This document shows positions 1-8,872 of a DNA stretch of 64,000 nucleotides, piece by piece. How positions within the stretch are numbered: the first letter of the stretch is position 1; each line of letters begins with the position of its first letter. The DNA is taken from contig NC_069376.1 in the NCBI RefSeq assembly GCF_021730395.1, positions 17,269,001 through 17,333,000 on the forward strand, in the 5' to 3' direction. Both the position numbers and the translations under genes were made by a program. The notes under the pieces are model-generated. The model was given only the letters and a program-made list of their open reading frames with translations, did not search any database and was not told where the DNA came from. Source of the stretch: Mercenaria mercenaria (taxonomy: Eukaryota > Mollusca > Bivalvia > Venerida > Veneridae).

Positions 1-112
1 TGGACTCCTCCCTCATTCTCTTTGTGATCAGGTGATCTTCCAATGCTCTCAAAGACCTGTCATCTGGGTCACCTGTTATAAAAAGCATACCTTGTAAGAT
101 AACAGTAAAATT
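1..112. other. Unassigned flank
   Basis: Non-coding DNA with no recognised gene, repeat or structure. It ends where a satellite-cored element begins. Confidence 0.4.
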
Positions 113-595
113 AAACAAGAGGGTCATGATGGCCCTATATCACTCACCTGACTACCATTGCTCTTAAAATCCTTTTAAATGGGGTTTTACTGTTTACAAA
201 AAATGGAAGGCTCAAACCTTAAGACCCTGAGTTGTTACCTTGACCTTAAGCAGACATGGCTGAGTCGTGAATTCTGAACATCATCTTGATGAGGTGATCA
301 TTTGACCAAAGTTTGATGATTATCCTTCATGGGGTTTAGGAGATACAAGTACAGAGCGGACACGAAATTGAAGGCTCAAACCTTTGACCATGAGTTGTGA
401 CCTTGACCTTAAACCAACATGCTGACTCATGGGTTCTGAAAATTGTCTTGATGAGGTGATCATTTGACCCAAGTTTCATGATAATCCTTTAAGGGGTTTA
501 AGAGATACAGAGCAGACACAAAATGTTACTGAAGAACGGAAGGATGGACGGAGACCATGACTCCTATAACCCCCACCACTTGTGGCGGGGGATTA
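113..595 (-). mobile_element. Satellite-cored element, minus orientation
   Basis: Read on the minus strand, the element ends (at about 113-150) in a short hairpin flanked by TCACT and followed by a CTCTTGTT-type terminus, as in other elements of this window. The core is about two diverged units of roughly 165 bp, both containing 'gaggtgatcatttgacc' (about 291-307 and 455-471). The other end carries a palindromic GC-rich 'ccccgccacaagtgg'-like stretch at about 571-590. No coding capacity. The class resembles the non-autonomous, tandem-repeat-bearing elements described from bivalves (pearl-like, now usually grouped with Helitrons/Helentrons); that assignment is inferred from architecture only. 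Confidence 0.6.
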
Positions 596-1220
596 ACAAA
601 GGAAGGTAATTTGACATAAAATCAGTCCATACTTAAGTTATCTACCCTGATTGTCTCAGTCCAACAAATGACGAGAGACTGTACAATATGTTTGGGTTGG
701 ACACTGGTTACAGTGCTTTAGGGTATTGCGGATAGCTAACTAATTTTCCTGCATTCCATTTCAAAGAAATGAAAATAGTAGTTTTTATTCAGCATATCAG
801 ACAGAAAACATCTATTATTCTTAAAACAGTCAGCTTTTCATAGAAATTTATGTGTTTCTTTTTCTCCACGCCATTGTTTACATATGAGCTGATTTAGGGT
901 GTACAGGATATCTTTGGTCATTTTTTACATTATTAGTTTAAAATCCACATCTTAACAAACTTTCCAATATTTCTTTAATATAAATCAGAATAATAATGTA
1001 TTCTCTTTTCAAAAACATTCAGCTTTTTAAATTTCTATCAAATACTTTTCATTCACTGACGTTTTTTTACATATACACCAATTTAGTCTATAGGGGATAG
1101 CTTTATTTTACATTTGGTGACATGTGAAAAATAACACATAAAACTCTATTTTGTTGCGTAATTTATAAAAAAATTCGAAAATCGCGGGAAAGATTAACAG
1201 AAAGCATAACACAAATGACG
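596..1220. other. AT-rich intergenic stretch
   Basis: No open reading frame, RNA gene or obvious repeat recognised. It contains several loosely repeated AT-rich blocks such as 'catatgagctgatttag' and 'catatacaccaatttag' (about 880 and 1071), possibly two diverged units of a repeat with a period near 190 bp. Confidence 0.35.
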
Positions 1221-2283
1221 TCATTTTAACATAACAAGGCGCTGGTCTATGCGGCGAAGGTCAAGACGTCTCCAGTTTAGGGAGGTCAACATATCAGTGA
1301 CACTGGATAGTCTAGAATAATCATGCATTGCCCACCTGCACTGTACCGACTCAAGCTGATCAATGCGATTACCTGTATATGGGGACCAAACTGTAGAACT
1401 GTACTCCAGCTGGGGCCTGACCAGTGTCTTGTATGCCGTTGATTTGAGGGCTTGCGAGTGGACTTTGATGTTACGTCTGAGGAAGCAAGTGTCTGATTTG
1501 CTTTTTTAGTGATATTGTCAATGTGGTTGTTAAAGGATAAGTCATTTGATATTGTAACGCCAAGGTATTTGGCAGATGGAACTGATTCAAGGATGGTGTT
1601 GTGAAGTATGTATTGAGTTGGGATGACTGTACTAGGTTTTGTAATTTGGTTGACCTGGCACTTGGATGGATTAAATTGCATGTCCCATTTCTGTTCCCAT
1701 ATTTCAAGCTGGTGTAGATCTTGTTGTAGTAGGCTAGAATGTGAGGCAACAGTTAGAGAGAGATATATGGCAGTGTCATCAGCAAAGAGGCGTACTTTAG
1801 AAAATTTAACAAACTCAGGAAGATCACTGATATAGATTAGAAATAAGAGAGGTCCTAGAACCGAACCCTGGGGCACGCCGGATGAGACTGGTATGGAGCT
1901 GGAGTTGTAGCCATTGACAACTACGGATTGTGACCTATTGTCTAGAAAGCCTTTGATCCATTTTAAGTTATGGCCCCTTATACCATAATAATGGAGTTTG
2001 TACAATAGTTTTTCATGGTTGACCATGTCGAACGCTTTTGAGAAGTCAAGAAGTATGAGGTCAACTTGGCTTTTCAGGTTCACGGACCAAAGAATATCAT
2101 CAATAAGCATAAGGAGTTGGGTTTGACACGACCTCTTTTCTCGGAAACCATGCTGAAGTTCACAGAACATATCAGACTTTGTGAAGTGTTTTGTGATACT
2201 AGAGGCAACTATGTGTTCCAGGGTTTTACACAGGATACAGGTAAGAGAGATTGTGCGGTAATTGGCTGGATCTGACCTTGAGC
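1221..2283 (-). pseudogene. LINE reverse transcriptase, C-terminal part, split by frameshifts
   Basis: Starts in the frame recovered after the A7 run with 'SDPANYR' and runs through QHGFREKRSCQTQL, DFSKAFDMVNHEKLLYKL (palm motif A), SGVPQGSVLGPLLFLIYISD (motif B), FADDTAIY (motif C, catalytic Asp pair) and AKYLGVTISNDL. Near 1487 one base is missing and the protein continues in the next frame as FLRRNIKVHSQALKSTAYKT, VRPQLEYSSTVWSPYT and SLNWRRLDLRRIDQRLVML, then TGA at 1221. All core RT motifs are present. The thumb and extreme C-terminus are cut off. The motifs are standard for CR1/Jockey-type RT. Confidence 0.88.
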
Positions 2284-4364
2284 CTTTTTTTGTAGACTGG
2301 CGCTACATTTGCCATTTTCCATGTTTCAGGGAGGATACTGGTTTGCAGGGATTTCTTGAATAATTTTGAAAAGATGGGGGATAGTTCTTTGCTGATGTTT
2401 TTAAGAACTATTGGTTTCATTTGATCAGGCCCTGAAGCCTTATGTGGGTCTAACTTGTTTAGGAGCTTTTCTATGCCATTTGCAGAGATGTCAATGTCTG
2501 GCATGGGATCATGAGGGCTAAATGTCTCGTTGGGAATCTCTTTACCTGTATCTGCATTTTCCTGTACTTTTATTTCAGCTAGGAATTTAAGAGAGACAGG
2601 AGTTTTAGGAGTGAAGACAGACTGAAACTGTTCGTTGAGTGCAGTGGCTTTGTCTTCATCTGATGTGTGCAGTTTGTTATTTTTCTCGAGTGAGTCAATG
2701 CCAGTGGAGTCTTGTTTTGCATGTTTGAGTAATGAGTAAAGTTTTTTGGTGTTTGGTTTATATTGTTGATGCTGATGTTCATGTTCTGTTGGAGTGCTGT
2801 TTATGTTGGGAATGTCTTCAAGGTATTCCTGGTATGCTTGTTTTGTTTCTTTCCTGCAGAGGTGTTTGAGTGCAAGGTAGTGTTCTTTGTGTGTTTTGGT
2901 GTTGTCCTTTATGTATCTTTTGTATGCTTTATCCCATTTCCTATTAAGGCGTTTAAGGCTGACCTTGATCCAGAGGAGTTTATTTTTGGAAGATGACATT
3001 TCTGACGGGATGAAAGCTTTGACCCCTTCCTCCATAGACTTAGAAATGGACTGCCAAAGTTCTCCTACAGTGTCACTCTCATATTTATTTGACCTAGTGA
3101 GATGTGCATGAAGGTCTTGAATGTGAGACTTAAGTCCATACCAGTCAGCCCTTTTAAAGAGATGGATTTTCCTAGGTTTTTGGGGTTTAATACGGGCAGA
3201 AGTATGAGTATCTATCAGGACGGCTTCATGGTCGCTGATGCCGGGAGTAATACTGGCTCTATTAACGATGGTAGGATTGTTGGTCAAGAACAGGTCAAGG
3301 ATATGATTCTCTCGGGTAGGATCTTGGCCGACCTGGGTTAAGTTGTTGTCATTAAGGATCTCAATAAACTCACGGTAGTGAGATTTATTTTTACAGTCAG
3401 GAGTCGGAGCAAGGTTTGACCAGTCTAACTTTGGCATGTTAAAATCCCCACCCACCCAAACATTGGCCTTGGATTTAGCAGCCATGGAAAGTGACTTCTT
3501 GAGCTCTTCCAGGCTATGGGGGTCAAATTCTTTGGGGTTGTAGTAGGAGCCAACAAGGAGTGGTTTAGAGCCTTGGATTTCTATTTTGACCCAGACATTT
3601 TCACAGTCTGTATGTAGATGAGTGGCTTCCTGGGCTACAATGCAGTTTCTGACAGCAATGAATACTCCTCCCCCATTTTGTTTCTGCCGATCTCTCCTAA
3701 AAATAGTGTAACCTAGGACAGGATTGAAGATTTCATTTGTATAGTGCTTGGGTTTTAACCATGATTCTGTACCAAGGATTATATGTGGCCTAACAGAGTT
3801 AACCATATTTTCAAATTCTAATTTCTTATCTACAATGGATCGGCAGTTAACTATTAATACCTTAAGTGATTGCTTGATCTTATTTTTTGGTGCGTGTTTG
3901 GGTTGAGTAGGTAACTGGCGGTCTGATTTTGGTGTTGATGTAGTAGAATGTATGTTATTTCCATTTATGACCTGTGGGTTTTTTGGGCTTGTGATATCTG
4001 ATATGTTCAAGTTGTTTGGTGTTTCAAATGAGTCTAGACTGGCTTTGAGTGGTGATGTTATATTCATGTTGTCACATTGAAGACACTTCCAGACCCCAGC
4101 TCGAGAGTCAAGTCCATCATACACACTGTCGGACATCATCATGTCCTGACAATTTGCATGATACCACATATAACAGAAATCACAATATACACCCCGGCAG
4201 GACCAAGTCACTGGCTGCTCGCAGCTACCACATGGGAACACAGTAGAGGTATCCCCTATAACTTTCGGTGTCTGGGTAGGGCCAGGATTTAGTTTGATGT
4301 CCTGTGACAAGATTAAAAGGAGAATGCTCAGGAAAAAGATGGTTTTGTATGAGCTTTTATGCAT
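2226..4364 (-). CDS. LINE ORF2-type protein, N-terminal and central part (PHD finger, APE endonuclease, start of RT)
   Basis: The frame is open back to 4445, but the only codon there is GTG; the first ATG is at 4362-4364 (MHKSSYKT) and is the likely start. After it come a hydrophobic helix (IFFLSILLLILS) and DIKLNPGP. A PHD-like Cys4-His-Cys3 finger follows, running from CGSC through YCDFCYMWYHANC to WKCLQC. The APE endonuclease begins at 'LKVLIVNCRS' and shows the expected ESWL, GGDFNMP and ISDHEAV motifs (the catalytic E, D/N and D-H pairs). The RT fingers follow (KASGPDQMKPIVLKN, then ILPETWKMANVAPVYKK). The frame is then lost at an A-run frameshift near 2284 and terminates at 2226. Normally this is one continuous protein with the RT part at 1221-2283. 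Confidence 0.9.
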   Translation of the reverse strand: MHKSSYKTIFFLSILLLILSQDIKLNPGPTQTPKVIGDTSTVFPCGSCEQPVTWSCRGVYCDFCYMWYHANCQDMMMSDSVYDGLDSRAGVWKCLQCDNMNITSPLKASLDSFETPNNLNISDITSPKNPQVINGNNIHSTTSTPKSDRQLPTQPKHAPKNKIKQSLKVLIVNCRSIVDKKLEFENMVNSVRPHIILGTESWLKPKHYTNEIFNPVLGYTIFRRDRQKQNGGGVFIAVRNCIVAQEATHLHTDCENVWVKIEIQGSKPLLVGSYYNPKEFDPHSLEELKKSLSMAAKSKANVWVGGDFNMPKLDWSNLAPTPDCKNKSHYREFIEILNDNNLTQVGQDPTRENHILDLFLTNNPTIVNRASITPGISDHEAVLIDTHTSARIKPQKPRKIHLFKRADWYGLKSHIQDLHAHLTRSNKYESDTVGELWQSISKSMEEGVKAFIPSEMSSSKNKLLWIKVSLKRLNRKWDKAYKRYIKDNTKTHKEHYLALKHLCRKETKQAYQEYLEDIPNINSTPTEHEHQHQQYKPNTKKLYSLLKHAKQDSTGIDSLEKNNKLHTSDEDKATALNEQFQSVFTPKTPVSLKFLAEIKVQENADTGKEIPNETFSPHDPMPDIDISANGIEKLLNKLDPHKASGPDQMKPIVLKNISKELSPIFSKLFKKSLQTSILPETWKMANVAPVYKKRLKVRSSQLPHNLSYLYPV
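4278..4364 (-). other. 2A-like signal peptide at the N-terminus of the LINE protein
   Basis: The first 29 residues from Met at 4364 form a short basic start, a 12-residue hydrophobic run and then DIKLNPGP. The 2A consensus is D-(V/I)-E-x-N-P-G-P; here Glu is replaced by Lys while D, I, N, P, G and P are kept. Some CR1-type LINEs of marine invertebrates are known to carry N-terminal 2A sequences that are also signal peptides, so that full-length protein and skipped product go to different compartments. Presence of the motif is seen; activity is unknown because of the Glu-to-Lys change. Confidence 0.75.
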
Positions 4365-4552
4365 GCATTTGGGTCTAAGCAGATGTCGAAGTTTGAGGCT
4401 GCAGCATGTGAGCAGGAGTTTGCCAGGTATGTTAAGTGTAATCACCGGGGGGGCAGAGAAGGCATTAAATATAAAAATATCGAAATCAAAAAACCAAGTG
4501 TCATGGCCATGTAAAACATATCTACAAATTCATTTCAATATTTAGGACTGTT

Positions 4553-5029
4553 TAGGCCTAACTATACTAAAAGAACCAGCGTGGGAGCCATCTGGTCTAG
4601 TCGCGTAATGGCTGCCAGGTATTTGAACACTAATTTTTCACTTGACATGGCAACAGAGGTCTAAATTGAAGCTAGTTTCTGTTTAAATTTCATTGTGGAT
4701 GTATTTTTGACATTTTGGTAGGAAAAATGGGAGAGCAGGTTGTATTTGGTGAAGTCAAGCTCAATTTTAGTAATTGAGTAGTACTTCCAGGTCACAGCAG
4801 TGTGATTTTGATGTCAGTTTACAGTAAGCAAATGTGACCAGAGAAATCTCTCTTAGAAGATAATGACCCCTACTTTTCTCTTCATTTTATATCAGTTTTA
4901 TCATAACTCTTTAAAATGAGGTAAGGATTTGTTCTCTGAAATGGGTCTAGCTATGTTTGGTAGCTCTTTGAAAAAGGTCAGTTTTATATAGAATATATAT
5001 AGGGAAAACTATTTACGCTATTGTGACCT
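4553..5029. repeat. Long repeat, copy 1 of a 980-bp-period duplication
   Basis: About 477 bp that recur at 5531-6075. Both copies start at 'taggcctaactatactaaa' and end at 'ttacgctattgtgacct'. Identity is high by eye, with small indels. The start-to-start distance is about 978 bp, so copy 1 plus the segment 5030-5530 may be one unit of a larger tandem repeat. No protein is supported. Confidence 0.8.
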
Positions 5030-5530
5030 ATAAGAAAATGTGGGCAAAAATTGAGATTTGTCCAGATATTGATATAAATGAACTAGTTTGGTCAGATTTT
5101 GGTAAAAAATGAGCATTTCATTGAAATTTTGCTGCAAAAATTGATAAAAACCCAAAAAATCACATTTTCACTGTGTTGGGTGTATTTTTTTTTTAAAAAA
5201 TGCACATTTACACTCTAAATTTTGCCCATCTATACCTTTCAGAGAGGACATTTGGTATATTTCAAAGTGTTAATGTGTAATTTGCTTGCAAATTATGGTA
5301 AAAATGTATGAAATAGGGCAAAAACCAGCTCTGGCTAAAAGAACTGGTTAAAAATTATGTCGCGACATTAATTTTGAAGGAAAATTGGCGCAGGGACCCG
5401 CATTACTGAAAATGCCATAAAACCTGGAAAACTGATTTAATCAAGCTGAAACTTGGTATTTTTCATGCAGATGTGTTACTGGTACTATACAAATTTAATT
5501 GAGACTATTATAGAAAAACAGTTTTTCTTA
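5030..5530. other. Linker between the two long repeat copies
   Basis: AT-rich non-coding DNA with homopolymer A and T runs. If the duplication has a period of about 978 bp this is the second half of unit 1; the matching half of unit 2 is absent after 6075. Confidence 0.4.
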
Positions 5531-6075
5531 TAGGCCTAACTATACTAAAGGAACCAGCGTGGGAGCCCTCTGGTCTAGTCGCGTAATTTCTGCCAGGTAT
5601 TGAACACTAATTTTTCACTTGGCATGGCAACAGAGGTCTAAATTGAAGCTAGTTTCTGTTTAAATTTCATTGTGGATGTATTTTTGGACATTTTGGTGGG
5701 AAAAAAATGGGAGAGCAGGTTGTATTTGGTGAAGTCAAGCTCAATTTTAGTATGAGTAGTACTTCCAGGTCACAGCAAGAGCAGGTTGTATTTGGTGAAG
5801 TCAAGCTCAATTTTAGTATGAGTAGTACTTCCAGGTCACAGCAGTGTGATTTTGATGTCAGTTTACACTTAGCAGATGTGACCAGAGAAATCTCTCTTAG
5901 AAGATACATGACCCCTACTTTTCTCTTCATTTTATATCAGTTTTATCATAACTCTTTAAAATGAGGTAAGGATTTGTTCTCTGAAATGGGTCTAGCTATG
6001 TTTGGTAGCTCTTTGAAAAAGGTCAGTTTTATATAGAATATTATATAGGGAAAACTATTTACGCTATTGTGACCT
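5531..6075. repeat. Long repeat, copy 2, with an internal 66-bp tandem duplication
   Basis: Second copy of 4553-5029. It differs by a perfect or near-perfect tandem duplication of 66 bp (5713-5778 and 5779-5844, each starting 'gagcaggttgtatttggt'). Because 66 is a multiple of three, short ORFs on both strands pick up repeated peptides here; these are by-products of the repeat, not genes. Confidence 0.8.
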
Positions 6076-6473
6076 TTCAGATTTAAGAGGAAGTAATTCC
6101 GTTTTGATGTATTTTGATAGAGCTTTTCAAAATTAAATAAAGTAAGGAGAAAATTTGTGGGAAGTTAAACTCTGATAGACATTGAGAGTTCATTCAAGTA
6201 TTTATTTGGTAAGAAGTAGGGAGGAATTAAAGAGATCGGCAGTTGTAAATTGTTTTCATTGTGGCAAAGTAGAAAAAAAAAATGAAATATGTTTTCATGT
6301 TAAAGGGACATAATTCATATGAAAAAGAAATTGCGGTTCCCTATGACTTCAATAATCAGTCATTGAAGCCCAATGAAGTATATGGCTTTAGAGTCTTAGA
6401 TCTTTGTGGTACATATAGACAGTCTGGTTGTTCAGCATGCCAAAGTACAGCTGCAAAACATCCATATTGATCT
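6076..6473. other. Unassigned, short uncharacterised ORF
   Basis: Contains a 62-codon + strand ORF at 6282-6470 (starts MKYVFMLKGHNS, ends in a Cys-rich CSACQ stretch). No family is recognised and there is no splice or polyadenylation context, so it is not called a gene. Confidence 0.3.
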
Positions 6474-6845
6474 GTAGTTCATGAACTGATGAGCATTCAT
6501 GAACTGTTCATGAACATTCCTGAACCATTCGTGAACAATGCGATGAATGTTCCTCAAAAAGATTGTGAACTGTTCACGAACCAAAAGTTCATGAATTGTT
6601 CATGAAACTATTCCTGAAAAAGTTCACCAACTGTCTGTGAACCTAAAGTTCAAGATTTATTTATGAACTGGTTCTTCCAAAATTTCACCTTTGGTGCATG
6701 ATTTTAAGTTCATGAATTATAAGTTCAGTAATCAAACAAGTGACTTCATTCAGAACTCCAGTGCAGTATTTGATTTTATTTCAATTATGCTGATGGTTCA
6801 TGAACCTGAAGTTCATACACTGTTCATGAACTTCAAATTAATGAA
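6474..6845. repeat. Cluster of imperfect GTTCATGAAC palindromes
   Basis: About 370 bp in which TTCATGAAC, GTTCATGAA and close variants (TTCCTGAAC, TTCGTGAAC, GTTCACGAAC) occur many times at irregular spacing, most densely at 6476-6530 and 6790-6830. Each core is itself palindromic (TTCATGAA). The spacing is not regular enough for a simple tandem repeat. TTCnnGAA is also the half-site geometry of heat-shock elements, but irregular spacing argues against a designed site. Confidence 0.7.
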
Positions 6846-7240
6846 TTGATCAATCAAGTCTGAAATTCATAAAATTCATAAAACAGGATCCGTTTACTTG
6901 TAAAAGCTTCTAGTATTTACAGCTGAAGGCTAATACCAGAGTTACTGATAACATACATATGACTAGGAATGTTACTACATGTATTTTGTATTTTATGTTG
7001 TCTGCAATTTGTACAAAAGGACTTCGGACACTTTCTATATGAATTTGCCTACTCCAAGAGTGAAAAATTAACCACTAAGAAATAAGTATTTAATTACATA
7101 CACTATCAAAATACATATTTGAGATTATTTCTTAAAGTCAAATTTTCAATATTTGTTTCATAAAACGGTGATTTTTGCTTTAAATAGAATTACGTATCCT
7201 GTTATTATACATATAAAAGCTATTTTGCTTTATACAACAT
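6846..7240. other. Unassigned AT-rich stretch
   Basis: No gene, RNA or clear repeat seen. Confidence 0.35.
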
Positions 7241-7339
7241 TGTTCCCACCCTTGCATCAAGACCATATTTGGCCAGCATATGTAGATATTAATTATACAC
7301 ATTTTCCGTGACTATTGTGTTGATGCAAGGGGTGGAACA
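7241..7339. mobile_element. Small foldback (MITE-like) element
   Basis: A left arm 'tgttcccacccttgcatcaa' (7241-7260) is matched by an inverted right arm 'ttgatgcaaggggtggaaca' (7320-7339), with about 59 bp between them. The arms differ by one or two bases. This could be the terminal region of a small DNA transposon or a stable hairpin; no target-site duplication was identified. Confidence 0.55.
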
Positions 7340-8346
7340 ATACTTTTAAACAAAAAAATATAACTACAGGGTGTTCCTAAATGTAAAGTAACCAATACTT
7401 TTTACATTCATGTTTAATAATTTGATTGTCACATATTTTTACATCTGTTTGTAACTTAGATACTATACAAATTTTTGAAAGGGTACACATAGGCATATTA
7501 TACATGTATAGTAGTGAGAGAAGCAAATACTGTGAATATTATTCGTTGGGTTAAATTTTCATTGGCTTATCCTGGTTGTTTGCTGCAGTAGATTGGCAAA
7601 CGTGTGCTGTAAAATACTAGCAACACACCAGGTAATCTTCTGCATGCCCTCCTCGCGACGCGCACTCCGTTAGCGATGAAGATGTTATTTGTTTTCCATT
7701 TGGTTTCATTTTTTTTTTTTATATATATTTTTCATTTCTTTATTTTTTTCATCTTCTTCTGTGCGTTTATATTTATTTCTTTTAGACACAAACCAAATGT
7801 CACACGCATTCATTACTTCATGTTCTTCCTTCTGTGAAAACTGAATTGAATATTGTTCTTTGCGGCGGACTAGGTCTAAACACCAAAAAAAAGAGTCAGT
7901 ATGTGCACAGAAGATAATCTGATCCTGGCTATAGTCCATCCAACAGAAATAACGCTTGGTATTGATATGCCTGTGATGTATAGGTCCAGAGAAGGTCATG
8001 ACAGTGATGGTTTCACATTTAGTGTGATGCCATGAAAGTGATGTGCCAAGCCGCTTTCCATGCAGATGACATATACAAAACAGCCAGACGCGAAAACGAA
8101 CTAAAAGGTCCAGTCGAGTTTCAGATGGAATTTTTATGCATCGACCTGCTGTCTACTTTAGCTCTACAAATGACACATTTCGAATGTGTTTTGCTCACAA
8201 CTTCAACCCTGATTAGGCAACATTATCTTTAAATGGGTTGTTGTCAGACTTATCCCGATTTAACTTTTTTCCGATACAGCTTCCTTAGGCAAGCCCCACA
8301 AAGAACTGTCATTTCGGATACATTTTATTACATGTTTAAGCCAAGT
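7340..8346. other. Unassigned; contains an uncharacterised minus-strand ORF
   Basis: A 97-codon minus-strand ORF (7706-7999) has a plausible protein-like composition (YFCWMDYSQDQIIFCAHTD, then a Lys/Glu-rich tail KRTEEDEKNKEMKNIYKKKK) and ends at an A12 run. It could be a fragment of a retroposed transcript or coincidence. No family is recognised. The region at 8032-8232 is also open on the + strand, without similarity to anything known to me. Confidence 0.3.
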
Positions 8347-8554
8347 GAACCGTGTCATGAGAAAACCAACATAGTGTTTTGTGATCAGCATCAATCCAGA
8401 CCAGCCTGCGCAGTCTGGTCAGGATCCATGCTGTTCGGTTTCAAAGCCTATTGGAATTAAAAAAACCGTTAGCGAACAGCATAGATCCGTGACTTGACTG
8501 CGCAAATCCATGCTGGTCGCAATTGCAGTATGTTGGTTTTCTCATGGTGCGGCT
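8347..8554. mobile_element. Palindromic MITE family P, copy A
   Basis: About 208 bp. Ends are inverted copies of 'accgtgtcatgagaaaacc' and 'ggttttctcatggtgcgg', and the interior pairs around 'cagcctgcgcagtctggt'. It belongs to the same family as 43314-43549, 45508-45713 and 50716-50904. This copy is the most diverged: the interior arms are partly lost. No coding capacity. Confidence 0.85.
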
Positions 8555-8636
8555 CAAATTTTATCTGTGCCACTGGTACTTATCCCAAGCAAGAACCCAC
8601 CCTACGGCTTGATAAGATGACTGCATTTTCTTAGTA

Positions 8637-8694
8637 GGGAATCGATCTTACCGATTTTCGTCGCGAAGCGACGAAAATCGGGATCGAATCCCAC
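8637..8694. other. Strong hairpin
   Basis: A perfect 13-bp stem CGATTTTCGTCGC (8652-8664) and GCGACGAAAATCG (8668-8680) with a GAA loop, extended outward by an imperfect gggaatcgatc / gggatcgaatccc match. It may be the tip of an old foldback element. It lies about 190 bp upstream of the putative first coding exon at 8873. Confidence 0.6.
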
Positions 8695-8872
8695 TACGGT
8701 AACATACGAGGGTATCCAAACAACACATACTATCCAAATAAAAAAATATGGAGTTCCGGTTTAGACCATGGGCGTGCGACGACCCCGATGAAATTCGGGA
8801 TGTCACGGTCTTCGTTAATGTTAATAAGCGTCCGTCAGATCAGTAGGCGAAACGCAATATCCGCGCAATAAG

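Larger units (their letters stand above)
1221..4445 (-). mobile_element. CR1-like LINE (non-LTR retrotransposon), decayed
   Basis: A minus-strand copy of an apurinic-endonuclease type LINE. In order it encodes a hydrophobic N-terminus ending in an NPGP motif, a PHD-type zinc finger, an exonuclease-endonuclease-phosphatase (APE) endonuclease and a reverse transcriptase with the FADDTAIY catalytic core. This domain order fits CR1-clade elements of marine invertebrates. Two single-base frameshifts split the ORF: one extra A in an A7 run (2284-2290 on the + strand) and one lost base near 1487. Coding similarity stops at a TGA at 1221 right after 'RLVML', short of the usual C-terminus, so the 3' end and UTR appear to be missing. 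The 5' boundary lies between about 4445 and 4552 and is not defined. Target-site duplications were not seen. With only two frame breaks the copy is fairly young, but it is not active as it stands. Confidence 0.9.

Noticed and set aside
6474-6845. Heat-shock element array
   Set aside because: TTCnnGAA cores are present, but the spacing of successive pentamers is irregular and no gene start follows.
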